DNA from: Candidatus Muiribacterium halophilum
GTDB lineage: Bacteria > Muiribacteriota > Muiribacteriia > Muiribacteriales > Muiribacteriaceae
Length of the DNA: 35,344 nucleotides
Reading direction: 5' to 3'
Assembly (NCBI GenBank): GCA_023228995.1
Contig: JALOAD010000036.1
Span: 1 to 35,344 of the forward strand
Below the pieces are notes generated by a model, which did not search any database, was not told the DNA's origin, and was given only the letters and a program-made list of their open reading frames with translations. This document shows, piece by piece, positions 24,824 through 33,536 of this stretch; positions within the stretch are counted from its first letter, which is position 1; each line of letters starts with the position of its first letter. A program made the translations under genes and the position numbers.

Positions 24824-25390
24824 TTACCTTTCCGGTTCTATAAGTCCACAAGTACCATCTTTTCTTTTGTAAACAACATTAACTTGTTCTGTTTCTGCAT
24901 TTGTAAAAACAAGGAATTCTCTACCAAATTCTTTTAATTGCATAGCAGCTTCTTCTATAAATAGAGGTTTAAGAGCATATTTTCTAGCTCTAATTACCTG
25001 TGGCGATTCCATTTCTACTTCTTCTCTTTCCATTTCCATAATAGAGTGAGTTATCGCTCTATCTTTAGTTTCTGTCATTTTTCTTCTGTTTTTAGTTTTT
25101 AATTTTTCTTTATATCTTTTAATTTGTCTTTCAAGCCTTTCAACTACTACATCAATTGCACAATAAAGATCCTGACCTGCTCCCTCAGCATGAATTGTAG
25201 TACCATTAGCCCAAATTGTTACTTCAACAAGATCTTTTTTTTCTTTTTCTTTTGAATCGTCAGTATGAAATACAACATCGGTTTCATTAATTTGCTCAAA
25301 ATACTTTTTTAATTTACCGATTTTTTCTTCAGTATGTTTTTTCAAACTATCTGATAATTTAAAATTCTGCCCACTGATAATAATATGCAT
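24824..25390 (-). CDS. hpf: Long-form ribosome hibernation promoting factor
   Basis: 188 residues. The N-terminal S30AE/YfiA domain (about 1-100, MHIIISGQNFKLSDSLKKH, IWANGTTIHAEGAGQDLYCAID) binds the 30S decoding region, a charged linker follows, and the C-terminal domain (about 130-188, VIRARKYALKPLFIEEAAMQL ... FTNAETEQVNVVYKRKDGTCGLIEP) dimerises 70S ribosomes into 100S particles. This is the long type found in Firmicutes and most non-gamma bacteria. The ATG shares one base with the amidase stop (TAATG). Confidence 0.95.
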   Translation of the reverse strand: MHIIISGQNFKLSDSLKKHTEEKIGKLKKYFEQINETDVVFHTDDSKEKEKKDLVEVTIWANGTTIHAEGAGQDLYCAIDVVVERLERQIKRYKEKLKTKNRRKMTETKDRAITHSIMEMEREEVEMESPQVIRARKYALKPLFIEEAAMQLKEFGREFLVFTNAETEQVNVVYKRKDGTCGLIEPER

Positions 25391-26622
25391 TAGATATTCC
25401 CCCTTTTATTCTTAAAAACAAGATAGTCGCTTTTGATACAAAATGTATTTAACATCCTGTCAATCAAAAGCTCCTCTGTTTTATCAGAGACTACAACTTC
25501 TGGTAGAACAACAACTTCTTCCTGCTTACCATTTACTTTGTTATAATAATTAATGATAGCACAGACTATAGATTTTGCCAAATCATAACGATATTTATTA
25601 GAAAGAAGTTTTTTACACTCATCATCATTTGAAATAAAACCAACTTCAATAAGACTAGCCGGACAGGATGAATCCTCAAGAACACGAAAATCAGCAGAAA
25701 AAACACCTCTACCATGAATCTTTACACTATTTTCGTTAAATACATTTTTTATTACACCAGAAAATACCGAACTGTCCCTTATAACTCTATTAGTCATAAT
25801 ATCACCTAAAATTTTGTCTATATCATCAGAAGCTTTAACACTTTCTTCAATAAACTCATTATTTTCTTTATATGCAACCCAATTTGCTTCTTTAGAAGAT
25901 GATTCTGTTGAATAATGATAAAAACTTGCACCATAAGCTTCTTTATTATAAGAAGAATCAGCATGAATACTTAAAAAAAGATTACTTCTATATGAGTTAG
26001 ATATAGCTGTTCTTTTTTTTAATGGAATATAAATATCATCATCTCTTGTGAGTTTTATATTAAATCTTGAGTCTGCAATATTGTCAAAAATCCATTTTAT
26101 TTTCCAAACAATATCAAGACATAAATCTTTTTCATTTATACCAAGACTGCTATTATGAGCACCAGGATCAAAACCTCCGTGTCCCGGGTCTAGCGTAACT
26201 GTAAATATATTATTATCTATTTTTATATCTTTACCTGCATAATAATCATCTACATCAACAAATACCATGTGATTTCCATTAACTTTTTTTGAAGCTTTAT
26301 ATACTTTCACTTCATTTATAAATTTAAGCTTTATTACAACTCTAAGAATATCTTTTTTAAAAGCTCCAATTCTTATGCTTTCAACATTACCTTTATCAAT
26401 ATTCTTAAATTTCGTCTCATCTTTATACTCAGCTTTAATATCAAGCACAAAAAGCCTTTCATCTTCCATTTCAACTATATTATATTCAAATTCATCAGAT
26501 AACATAAATGAAAATCGCATAAAATCCTTTCCATACCAATATTCCCAGTTAACAAGCTCATTAGCTGAGACTACAGTAAAAAGTAATATGCTTATAAATA
26601 TAAATAAATAATTTTTTTTCAT
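25390..26622 (-). CDS. N-acetylmuramoyl-L-alanine amidase with AMIN domain
   Basis: 410 residues. Signal peptide MKKNYLFIFISILLFTVVSA, an AMIN-like beta domain (about 22-128), then Amidase_3 (about 139-360). Zinc ligands His148 (LDPGHGG), Glu164 (INEKDL) and His220 (SIHAD) and the catalytic Glu326 (LIEVGF) are all present, so it should be active. It cleaves the bond between MurNAc and L-Ala during cell separation or wall remodelling. The AMIN domain usually directs such enzymes to the septum. The C-terminal 50 residues have no recognised motif. The ATG overlaps the apt stop (TAATG). Confidence 0.94.
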   Translation of the reverse strand: MKKNYLFIFISILLFTVVSANELVNWEYWYGKDFMRFSFMLSDEFEYNIVEMEDERLFVLDIKAEYKDETKFKNIDKGNVESIRIGAFKKDILRVVIKLKFINEVKVYKASKKVNGNHMVFVDVDDYYAGKDIKIDNNIFTVTLDPGHGGFDPGAHNSSLGINEKDLCLDIVWKIKWIFDNIADSRFNIKLTRDDDIYIPLKKRTAISNSYRSNLFLSIHADSSYNKEAYGASFYHYSTESSSKEANWVAYKENNEFIEESVKASDDIDKILGDIMTNRVIRDSSVFSGVIKNVFNENSVKIHGRGVFSADFRVLEDSSCPASLIEVGFISNDDECKKLLSNKYRYDLAKSIVCAIINYYNKVNGKQEEVVVLPEVVVSDKTEELLIDRMLNTFCIKSDYLVFKNKRGNI

Positions 26623-27134
26623 TAGTATTTTATAAGAGAATGAATTTTTCTGTCTCCAAGTTTTTTTCTTCCATCAAGAAATAAAAGTTCAATAAGAAAT
26701 ACAATTCCCTTTACCTCTCCACCAAGTCTTTCAACAAGATCTATACAAGCTTTACAAGTTCCACCTGTTGCAAGAAGATCGTCTACAATAAGAACTTTTT
26801 TACCCTTTTCAACAGCATCTTCATGAATTTCAACTTTATCTTTACCATATTCAAGAGAATATTCTTCACTAATAGTATTATATGGTAATTTGCCAGGTTT
26901 TCTCACAGGTACAAAACCAGCACCTAATTTAAGAGCAAGTGGAGCTCCAAAAATAAATCCCCTCGACTCAGCACCAATAACATAATCAATTTTTTCATTT
27001 AAAAAAGGTTTTGCCATATCTGAAATTGTTTTTTCAAATGCTTTAGGGTTTTTTAGAAGAGGAGTTATATCTTTAAAAATTATACCTTCTTTCGGAAAAT
27101 CTGGAACATCTCTAATAATGCTTTCAATATTCAT
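26622..27134 (-). CDS. apt: Adenine phosphoribosyltransferase
   Basis: 170 residues, the standard size. N-terminal IRDVPDFPKEGIIFKDITPLL, the ESRGF motif and the PRPP-binding loop VLIVDDLLATGGT (114-126) are all typical. It salvages adenine to AMP with PRPP in the cytoplasm. The start follows the recJ stop after one base, without a strong Shine-Dalgarno, so coupling to recJ is likely. Pairing with a (p)ppGpp/cAMP-type regulatory set in the same operon fits nucleotide homeostasis. Confidence 0.97.
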   Translation of the reverse strand: MNIESIIRDVPDFPKEGIIFKDITPLLKNPKAFEKTISDMAKPFLNEKIDYVIGAESRGFIFGAPLALKLGAGFVPVRKPGKLPYNTISEEYSLEYGKDKVEIHEDAVEKGKKVLIVDDLLATGGTCKACIDLVERLGGEVKGIVFLIELLFLDGRKKLGDRKIHSLIKY

Positions 27135-27135
27135 A

Positions 27136-29142
27136 CTATACCCCTGTTTTTAATTTTTGTAAGTTTGAACATGCTTTTTTATATACATCATCAGTACCTT
27201 TGCAATTATTTTTCGCTTTAACAAAATACTGATAAGCTTTTCCTTTATCACCTTTCTTTTTGTAAGCAAGTCCTATATTAAAATATATCTTTGAATCATT
27301 TTTTTCAACTTTTAATGCTTTAAAATAAAATTCAATAGCTCTTTCAAAATTTCCAGTATATAAATATTCATTCCCTTTTTCTTTAAGTTTTTCAATATGA
27401 TCAGGAATAAAGTAACTTCCAGAATCAATTCCATTATCTAATTTGCTCTTATTAACAAAATCAATTATCTGCAATTCAATAAAACTCTCTTTTTTCATAT
27501 AAGAAAGTTTTAAAGTATATACAATATCAATTATATCACCTTTGCTTATAGATTTTTCAGAATTTTCTTTAATAAAATTATAATAAACTGATTTTAAATT
27601 ATAAAACCCATCTCCAAGCCACATACTCGCATGAATCAAATTAAAAAAAACAAGACTATTAACCTTTATATCTTTTGTACAAAATACAGGAAAGGGATTT
27701 TTTTCACCAAATGGAAATATTTTTTCAAATAGATCATCAAAAAGACTAATATTAATATCTTTAGGTTCGATCTCAATATCAATATCTATAACAGGTCTTG
27801 TATCAGCATCTTTAAGCATAATATCAGCAAATTCTGCAAGTTTTTCGTGAAATAATTCAATATTTTCTTTTTTTATTGAAAAACCTGCTGCAAATTCATG
27901 CCCACCATAACCTTCAACAAGATCACTAAGTTTTGACATAACTTCAACCAGATGAAAACCATTTACACTTCTTGCAGAACCTTTCCCAATGCCTGTTTTT
28001 TCATCTATACTTATTAAAAAAGCAGGCCTATTGAATTTATCTTTTAATTTTGAACTTACAATACCAATAACCCCAATATTCCAATCTTCTGTAGATAAAA
28101 GTATTACACTATCATTTTTTTTATCAAGTGCAACCATAGATTCAGCTTTTTTTAATATATCTTTTTCAATATTTTGTCTTTCTAAATTTTTTTCATTAAG
28201 TTTTGATGCTAATTCTTTTGCATTTTCTTTATCATCAGTAAGAAGAAGTCTTAATGCTACTCCAGGGTCTCCTACTCTTCCAGAAGCATTTATTCTTGGT
28301 GCAATACCAAAACTAATTGTTCTTGAATTTATCTCATCGCCATAAACATATTTCATCAAAGCTTCTATACCTGGTCTTCTATGCTTTTTCATAAAATTAA
28401 GACCATTTCTTGTAATTAACCTGTTTTCATCTATTAGAGGAACAATATCAGCAACAGTTCCAAGTGCAACAAGATCAATTATTTTTCCATAAAAAGACTG
28501 ATCTAAATTATTTTTTTCAACATAAGCTTGTATAAGTTTAAAAGCAACACCAACACCAGCAAGATATTTAAAAGGATATTGATTTGGCATTTTAGGATTA
28601 ATAATCGCAATAGCTTCAGGAAGTATTTCAGGAATTTCATGATGATCAGTAATTATAACTTCAATTCCTTTTGAAAAAGCATACTTTACTTCATCAACAT
28701 TACATATACCACAATCAACCGTAATAAGAAGTTTTACATTTTCTTCTTTCATCTTATCTATATGTAAATTTCTCAATCCATAACCATCATCTCTATCAGG
28801 CAGCATATAAGATACATTAGTATAATCAAGCAATTTCTCAAAAAAATCTGAAAGTATAGCCACACTTGTTATACCATCAACATCATAATCACCAAAAATT
28901 GCAATTCTTTGATTATTATCAATACAATTTGATATAGCTAAAACAGCTTTTTTGGCATCTTTAAAAAGAAATGGAGAATAATACTCTGAATTATTACAAT
29001 TAAGAAATTTTTCAATATCTTCAGATTTTTCAATACCTCTGTTAACAAGTATATTAGCAATTATTTTTGAAACTTTAAATTCAGAACAAATATTATCTAT
29101 AATTAATTCATCATTTTTTTTTATTCGCCAAATCTTTCCCAT
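27136..29142 (-). CDS. recJ: Single-stranded-DNA exonuclease RecJ with a TPR tail
   Basis: 668 residues. The DHH phosphoesterase core has IFGDYDVDG (motif I, 82-90), VDCGI, TDHHE (DHH at 166-168), GTVADIVPL and the DHHA1 motif GGHEFAAGFSI, followed by an OB-like domain (about 440-560). The last 80 residues (about 585-662) form two TPR-like units (NEYLYTGNFERAIEFYFKAL, FNIGLAYKKKGDKGKAYQYF), which RecJ does not usually have. It degrades ssDNA 5' to 3' in recombination and repair. AGGAAG lies 5 nt before the ATG and the gene is 9 nt after the cyclase. Confidence 0.95.
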   Translation of the reverse strand: MGKIWRIKKNDELIIDNICSEFKVSKIIANILVNRGIEKSEDIEKFLNCNNSEYYSPFLFKDAKKAVLAISNCIDNNQRIAIFGDYDVDGITSVAILSDFFEKLLDYTNVSYMLPDRDDGYGLRNLHIDKMKEENVKLLITVDCGICNVDEVKYAFSKGIEVIITDHHEIPEILPEAIAIINPKMPNQYPFKYLAGVGVAFKLIQAYVEKNNLDQSFYGKIIDLVALGTVADIVPLIDENRLITRNGLNFMKKHRRPGIEALMKYVYGDEINSRTISFGIAPRINASGRVGDPGVALRLLLTDDKENAKELASKLNEKNLERQNIEKDILKKAESMVALDKKNDSVILLSTEDWNIGVIGIVSSKLKDKFNRPAFLISIDEKTGIGKGSARSVNGFHLVEVMSKLSDLVEGYGGHEFAAGFSIKKENIELFHEKLAEFADIMLKDADTRPVIDIDIEIEPKDINISLFDDLFEKIFPFGEKNPFPVFCTKDIKVNSLVFFNLIHASMWLGDGFYNLKSVYYNFIKENSEKSISKGDIIDIVYTLKLSYMKKESFIELQIIDFVNKSKLDNGIDSGSYFIPDHIEKLKEKGNEYLYTGNFERAIEFYFKALKVEKNDSKIYFNIGLAYKKKGDKGKAYQYFVKAKNNCKGTDDVYKKACSNLQKLKTGV

Positions 29143-29151
29143 TCAAACTTC

Positions 29152-31293
29152 CTATTTTGTAGTCATTTTCCAAACACCATTCCATTCATCAGGAACAGAA
29201 TCAACAAGCATATCACATCTTTTGATAAATGTAGCAGAAACAGAATCATCTTTTATAAAATCATTAACTTTCAAAAATAATTCTTTAGCTTGTCTAAATT
29301 CACCTTTTTTATAATGTTCAAAAGCATTATTAAAAACTTCAAGCCCTTTTTTAAACTCTTCATCAACATCATTTTGAAGAAGTTCATATACCGCAACAGG
29401 AAGAGTCTTACCTTTTACCTTTACAAGATCAAGGAATCTAAAATTAAATTTATCTTTGTTTTGTTCATAAGTAAATTCACTCACCATAATTCCAGTACTA
29501 TATTCTTTGTTAAGACCTTCAAGTCTTGCTGCAAGATTCACAGCATCACCCATAACAGTATAGTTGAATCTTTTAAAAGATCCCATATTTCCAACAACTA
29601 CAACTCCAGTATTAAGACCAATTCTTATATTTAAATCTGGATATCCTTTTTTTTTCCATTCAATTTTTAATTCATTAAGTTTTTTCATCATAAGAATAGC
29701 TGCATTACAAGCTTTTTGCGAATGTTCCTCATCATCAAGCGGAGCTCCCCAAAAAGCCATAACAGCATCACCAATGTATTTATCCAGAGTTCCAGAAGTC
29801 TCCATAACAATATCAGTCATTGCAGTAAGATATTCATTTAAAAATTTAACAAGATTTACAGCACCAATTTTTTCAGAAAGAGTTGTAAAATTTGCAACAT
29901 CTGAAAAAAGAATAGTAAGTTCTTTTTCTTCTCCACCTAACTTCAATAGTTCAGGTTTGTCAACTATTTTATTAACTAAATCAGGAGATATATATTTTGA
30001 AAAAGCTCCTCTAATTTGTTTCTTTTCTTTAGTTTCAAAAATAAATCTATGAGTTTGAACAATAAGAAAAGAAAATGCAAGCGATAAAAGACTAATAGAT
30101 ACCGGAGTATTTATTGAATATTTCATAAAAAGCATACTATTTAAAATTAAATATACAAAAATTATAAATACAAATATTATAATACCATTCAAAGCATTTG
30201 ATCTATAAAACAAAGTCATACTCAAAATTATAAGAATAATAATAATAAAATTAAACAATTTTTTTGACATATCATTAAAATAAGAACGATTTATAAGACC
30301 AAAAACACTATTAACATGAACATGTACTCCAGGAACAACACCTTCACCAAAATCAGAAAACGGATAATAAACAAGATCCTGATCATCTGCTGATGATGTA
30401 CCAGCAAGAATTATTGAATTTTTAAAAGCAGAAACTTTTCCAAGCTCTCCATTAATCATCTCTGATCTATAAAAACTCTCTTTATAATCTTCCATAATTT
30501 TTTTATCTATAAAAGCACTTAAAGGAAATGCAGCAATTCCTTCCCAACTTAATCTATAAAATAAATTATATTTATAAAGAATATAATTATCATTTACTTT
30601 TTCAGTAATAAGAGGAATTTTATAATCTCCTGCAATAAGTGTATTATCTATTATTTCAAACTTTTCATTTCCTATGAATTTTTTAAAACCACTAAACGCA
30701 AGAGAATCGATATATTCATCGTTATTTTTAATTAATAAAACTGGTTCTCTAATCAATTTGCCGGAAAAAACTTGATTTAATACACCAGTTGTAATATCAA
30801 ATACAGGTTTATTATGAATAACTTCTTGTTTGCCAAAATTATCAGTAAAACTAAGTTTTGAACCTACTATAACTGATATTCCGTTTTTTTCAGCTTTATG
30901 CATAGCTGCAAGAAATTTTTTATCAATATCATCATAGGAATTATATTCAAATGTAAAGTCAAACATTATTATTTTTGGTTTATGTGGAATTAGAAATTCC
31001 AAAGTTTCTGTAAAAGCTAATCTTTTTTGAGCAGAAAGATTTTCAAATTCATTGTATTTTTCATTTATAGATTTATAACTATCATCATCAAGCTCTATAA
31101 CAAATATTTTATCTGGATCTACCGGCAATTTTTTATATACACTAATATCTCCGCCATGATATTTATATGAAAAAAACATTAATGAATCTTTAAGATTTTT
31201 ATCAATAATATCTAGTTGAGGAAAATATCCTGCTAGAAAAAAGAAAAATAAAATACCAAGAAAAAATGTTATTATTATTGAAATTTTTTTCAT
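29152..31293 (-). CDS. CHASE2-type membrane adenylate cyclase (class III)
   Basis: 713 residues. TM1 (about 4-23), an extracytoplasmic CHASE2 sensor (about 30-335, with IIMFDFTF and VPGVHVHVN), a hydrophobic block with about three TM helices (345-415), the class III cyclase domain (about 455-620) and a C-terminal TPR-like segment (AFEHYKKGEFRQAKELF). The metal aspartates (FSDVANFT, GDAVMAF), Lys in LDKYIGD and Asp in MGDAVNLAAR that select ATP, and the Asn/Arg of NLAAR are present, so cAMP production is expected. It is the first gene of an eight-gene run. A TGC-TATATT extended -10 ends 7 nt before the ATG, with no Shine-Dalgarno, predicting a leaderless mRNA. Confidence 0.95.
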   Translation of the reverse strand: MKKISIIITFFLGILFFFFLAGYFPQLDIIDKNLKDSLMFFSYKYHGGDISVYKKLPVDPDKIFVIELDDDSYKSINEKYNEFENLSAQKRLAFTETLEFLIPHKPKIIMFDFTFEYNSYDDIDKKFLAAMHKAEKNGISVIVGSKLSFTDNFGKQEVIHNKPVFDITTGVLNQVFSGKLIREPVLLIKNNDEYIDSLAFSGFKKFIGNEKFEIIDNTLIAGDYKIPLITEKVNDNYILYKYNLFYRLSWEGIAAFPLSAFIDKKIMEDYKESFYRSEMINGELGKVSAFKNSIILAGTSSADDQDLVYYPFSDFGEGVVPGVHVHVNSVFGLINRSYFNDMSKKLFNFIIIILIILSMTLFYRSNALNGIIIFVFIIFVYLILNSMLFMKYSINTPVSISLLSLAFSFLIVQTHRFIFETKEKKQIRGAFSKYISPDLVNKIVDKPELLKLGGEEKELTILFSDVANFTTLSEKIGAVNLVKFLNEYLTAMTDIVMETSGTLDKYIGDAVMAFWGAPLDDEEHSQKACNAAILMMKKLNELKIEWKKKGYPDLNIRIGLNTGVVVVGNMGSFKRFNYTVMGDAVNLAARLEGLNKEYSTGIMVSEFTYEQNKDKFNFRFLDLVKVKGKTLPVAVYELLQNDVDEEFKKGLEVFNNAFEHYKKGEFRQAKELFLKVNDFIKDDSVSATFIKRCDMLVDSVPDEWNGVWKMTTK

Positions 31294-31300
31294 ATTGATT

Positions 31301-31309
31301 AATATAGCA
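31301..31309 (-). promoter_or_regulatory. Extended -10 promoter of the cyclase operon, predicted leaderless
   Basis: Minus strand TGC-TATATT, with the -10 box (31301-31306) ending 7 nt before the ATG at 31293. The -35 region is weak (TTTAAT at 17 nt), as is common with TGn-extended promoters. The spacing is identical to that at rel. Confidence 0.5.
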
Positions 31310-31447
31310 TATTTTTTACAAAAATTAAAGAAAAATAGAATACTCTACAGAAAGTTGAATTTTCTAATATAGAATTCAATTCTTTTATATTATTTTACGA
31401 TAATATAAAAAAACACTTTTATTATAGAATTATAATGGAGAATAACA

Positions 31448-31561
31448 ATGAAATTTTTATTTTTACTTTTAACATCAGTTTCTGGAATACTAATTGCAGG
31501 AATGACAATATTAAACAGTATTTTCTTTGTTGTTGACACATTTATAAAAAGAAAAAATTAG
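31448..31561 (+). CDS. 37-residue single-TM peptide
   Basis: Starts MKFLFLLLTSVSGILIAG and ends DTFIKRKN, with one hydrophobic helix of about 25 residues and a basic tail. GGAG lies 7 nt before the ATG, which makes the small gene credible. It would be an inner-membrane peptide with its basic C-terminus in the cytoplasm. It stands alone on the plus strand between two minus-strand operons. No family recognised; chance occurrence in AT-rich DNA is the alternative. Confidence 0.5.
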   Translation: MKFLFLLLTSVSGILIAGMTILNSIFFVVDTFIKRKN

Positions 31562-31700
31562 ATTTTTAAACAGATTTATCTTTCAAAATTAATGTTCACC
31601 TAAAATTAATTTAACTTTATATCCTAAAATTTTTTTCATTACACTAAAGAAAAAAAGAAAAAATCAATATAATGTTATCTTAATTAGCATTGGTGCTTTG

Positions 31701-31788
31701 TCATCCCGGCATGATTCTGAATTTTTGTCATCCCGGTATGATTCTGAATTTTTGTCATCCCGGTATGATTCTGAGCCGGGATCTTCTT
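31701..31788. repeat. CATCCCGG palindromic repeat array, three 27-bp units
   Basis: GTCATCCCGG recurs at 31701, 31728 and 31755, an exact 27-bp period (ATGATTCTGA in each unit), and only the last unit is followed by the closing arm CCGGGATC. It is the reverse-orientation counterpart of the clusters at 5577-5635. The gene-free stretch 31562-32154 otherwise holds the repeats listed next and nothing that looks coding. Confidence 0.8.
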
Positions 31789-31841
31789 TAGCTTTATAAT
31801 TACCTATTATTTCATCAAAGAAATATTAATTTATCGGACCA

Positions 31842-31930
31842 CATGAAATTTAACTTCCATGTAAAATTCCCTCTTACGATGTTCGCCTTTGCAATACATC
31901 CGTATATTGCATACTTCGTAACAGTCTCCA
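31842..31930 (-). repeat. Modular double-hairpin repeat, diverged copy
   Basis: Read on the minus strand it has the order seen at 5763-5850: linker ending TTACGAAG, hairpin 1 (TGCAATA / TATTGCA around TACGGATG, 31890-31911), linker with GGCGAAC, hairpin 2 (about 31842-31870, with TTTTACATGGAAG). Hairpin 1 keeps the loop while both stem arms have changed together. Confidence 0.65.
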
Positions 31931-31995
31931 TAGTTCCTCTTAATTAATTTTCTTTGATTTCATTATTCAAAAAATTTCTCCTTACTTTATATTAT

Positions 31996-32040
31996 CAATT
32001 TTTAATTATTAATTATTAATTATTAATTATTAATTTTTAA
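31996..32040. repeat. TTAATTA heptamer tandem repeat
   Basis: A pure A/T microsatellite of about five TTAATTA units (31996-32040), similar in style to the A/T tandem at 109-135. Confidence 0.75.
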
Positions 32041-32056
32041 TTGCTTCATTAGCTCT

Positions 32057-32086
32057 GTCATCCCGGTATGATTCTGAGCCGGGATC
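32057..32086. repeat. Single CATCCCGG hairpin
   Basis: GTCATCCCGG (32057-32066) pairs with CCGGGATC (32079-32086) around ATGATTCTGAG. A complete single copy of the array unit at 31701-31788, 70 nt beyond the stop of the first permease. Confidence 0.8.
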
Positions 32087-32154
32087 TGCTTTTATTTTTC
32101 CTTTACTAAAAAACTTCTAATCTTTTTTTTATACACAACTTACTTGTGTTAAAC

Positions 32155-32856
32155 TTAATAAGAAGATAAAATTCTTTCTTTTTTTAAATAAAATTCAGTA
32201 AAAAACAATACTAAAAACATACATAAAATAGAAAAAATTAAAACTGCTATAGATACACTTTTAAAACCATTATCTGTCAATAATACCTTTACTTCACCAA
32301 TAGTGTACATTATTCCAAACATTAATAAACCAGTTGTAACATTAAATATTCTCCAATCAGAAAAAGTCAATAAAAAAATGCCAGAAAAAGCACTTACCCC
32401 CAATATAATTAAAGGACATGACAAAAATATATAGACAAAATGAAATAAAGTTAATTTAAATATTATACATGGAAATATAATAATAAAAACCATAAGAAAT
32501 GGCAATATTGCCAAAGCTAAGGAAAGCAATGATACAGCTATACTTTTTGTAAATAACAACATTTTTGGTGTAACTGTGCTGATAAGAAAATTTTCAATAA
32601 TATTGCCATCAAATTTTTCATAAAGAAAAACATACTTAGAATAGTAGGTAGCACAAAATATCATTACAAAATTAACTGAATTAATAAGAAAAATATCAAA
32701 AATTTCATTTATATTGATTTTATCTGATGCATTGCTTCTAAAAAAAATCAATAAAGCAATTAAAATAACAATGGGAATAGCTGCCATAAAATATGGAATT
32801 TTAATTTTTTTCAATATATTTATATTTAAAAGTGTAAGATAGTAAAATTTCTTCAT
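32155..32856 (-). CDS. ABC-2 type transporter permease
   Basis: 233 residues with about six hydrophobic segments (for example PYFMAAIPIVILIALLIFF, FVMIFCATYYSKYVFLY, LLSLALAILPFLMVFIII, FTEFYL near the end) and no other domain. Together with the gene at 32853-33536 (4-nt overlap) and the ATPase at 33526-34464 it forms an exporter. It is the last gene of a four-gene run that begins with the broken radical SAM gene. Substrate unknown. Confidence 0.8.
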   Translation of the reverse strand: MKKFYYLTLLNINILKKIKIPYFMAAIPIVILIALLIFFRSNASDKININEIFDIFLINSVNFVMIFCATYYSKYVFLYEKFDGNIIENFLISTVTPKMLLFTKSIAVSLLSLALAILPFLMVFIIIFPCIIFKLTLFHFVYIFLSCPLIILGVSAFSGIFLLTFSDWRIFNVTTGLLMFGIMYTIGEVKVLLTDNGFKSVSIAVLIFSILCMFLVLFFTEFYLKKERILSSY

Positions 32857-33536
32857 ACTTTTCTAATTATAAATTCTTTATTAAAATTTTTTTTAAAAAC
32901 CCTAATAGTAAATAAAGATATTATTACAAAGAAAAAAGTAAAAACATTAATCATATTAAAATTCAATTCAATTCTATAACTTCCAAATGATACTATACCA
33001 AGCATTATAACTGTCATAACAAAAGCAATTGTATTAAAAAAATCTGCTTTTGATGAATTAAAAGTCAAAACAGCTAATATAAAAACAAATGAAAAAGAAA
33101 AAAAGAAAAGAAAAGAAAAAAGCTGTAACATCAAAAAATCTATTTGATAAAATTTTAAATAAAAAAACACAAATATTAAATTAAAAAAAATAGATAAAAC
33201 ATTAAATAAAACACAAGCCAAAGCCTTTCCAAAAACTACATCTAAAAAAGATGCTGGACTCACCATTGTATTTTCTATTATTCTTTTTTGTTTAAATTTT
33301 ACAAAAGAAAAATCAAATATAAGGTAATTTGAAAACATAAGTAAAGATAACCCAGATGCAAAAATATAATTTAAAATAAATAAATGATAATCAGAAGAAT
33401 TTTCTGGTTTAAATCTCAAAAAAGAATATAACCATGTAAATAATTGAAGATATATTATTTGTATCCATGTAATTTTATTAAAAATTAATTGCTTAAAATC
33501 GCTTACTAAAAATATTTTTATTATATTAATGTTCAT
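32853..33536 (-). CDS. ABC-2 type transporter permease
   Basis: 227 residues with about six hydrophobic segments (IIYLQLFTWLYSFLRF, LLMFSNYLIFDF, FSFLFFFSFSFVFILAVLTF, VTVIMLGIVSFGSY-like region). The middle KQKRIIENTMVSPAS matches the cytoplasmic loop of ABC-2 permeases that contacts the ATPase; the neighbour has the similar FDGNIIENFLISTVTP. It overlaps the ATPase gene by 11 nt and the next permease by 4 nt. Probably the two permeases form a heterodimer. Confidence 0.8.
   Translation of the reverse strand: MNINIIKIFLVSDFKQLIFNKITWIQIIYLQLFTWLYSFLRFKPENSSDYHLFILNYIFASGLSLLMFSNYLIFDFSFVKFKQKRIIENTMVSPASFLDVVFGKALACVLFNVLSIFFNLIFVFFYLKFYQIDFLMLQLFSFLFFFSFSFVFILAVLTFNSSKADFFNTIAFVMTVIMLGIVSFGSYRIELNFNMINVFTFFFVIISLFTIRVFKKNFNKEFIIRKV

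Noticed and set aside
29564-30052. Plus-strand open frame opposite the cyclase catalytic domain
   Set aside because: Cyclase catalytic motifs on the minus strand explain this region; the frame has no ribosome binding site or known motif.
31701-31788. CRISPR-like array of 27-bp units
   Set aside because: The units are contiguous copies with no variable spacers, contain a palindrome arm, and there are no cas genes.
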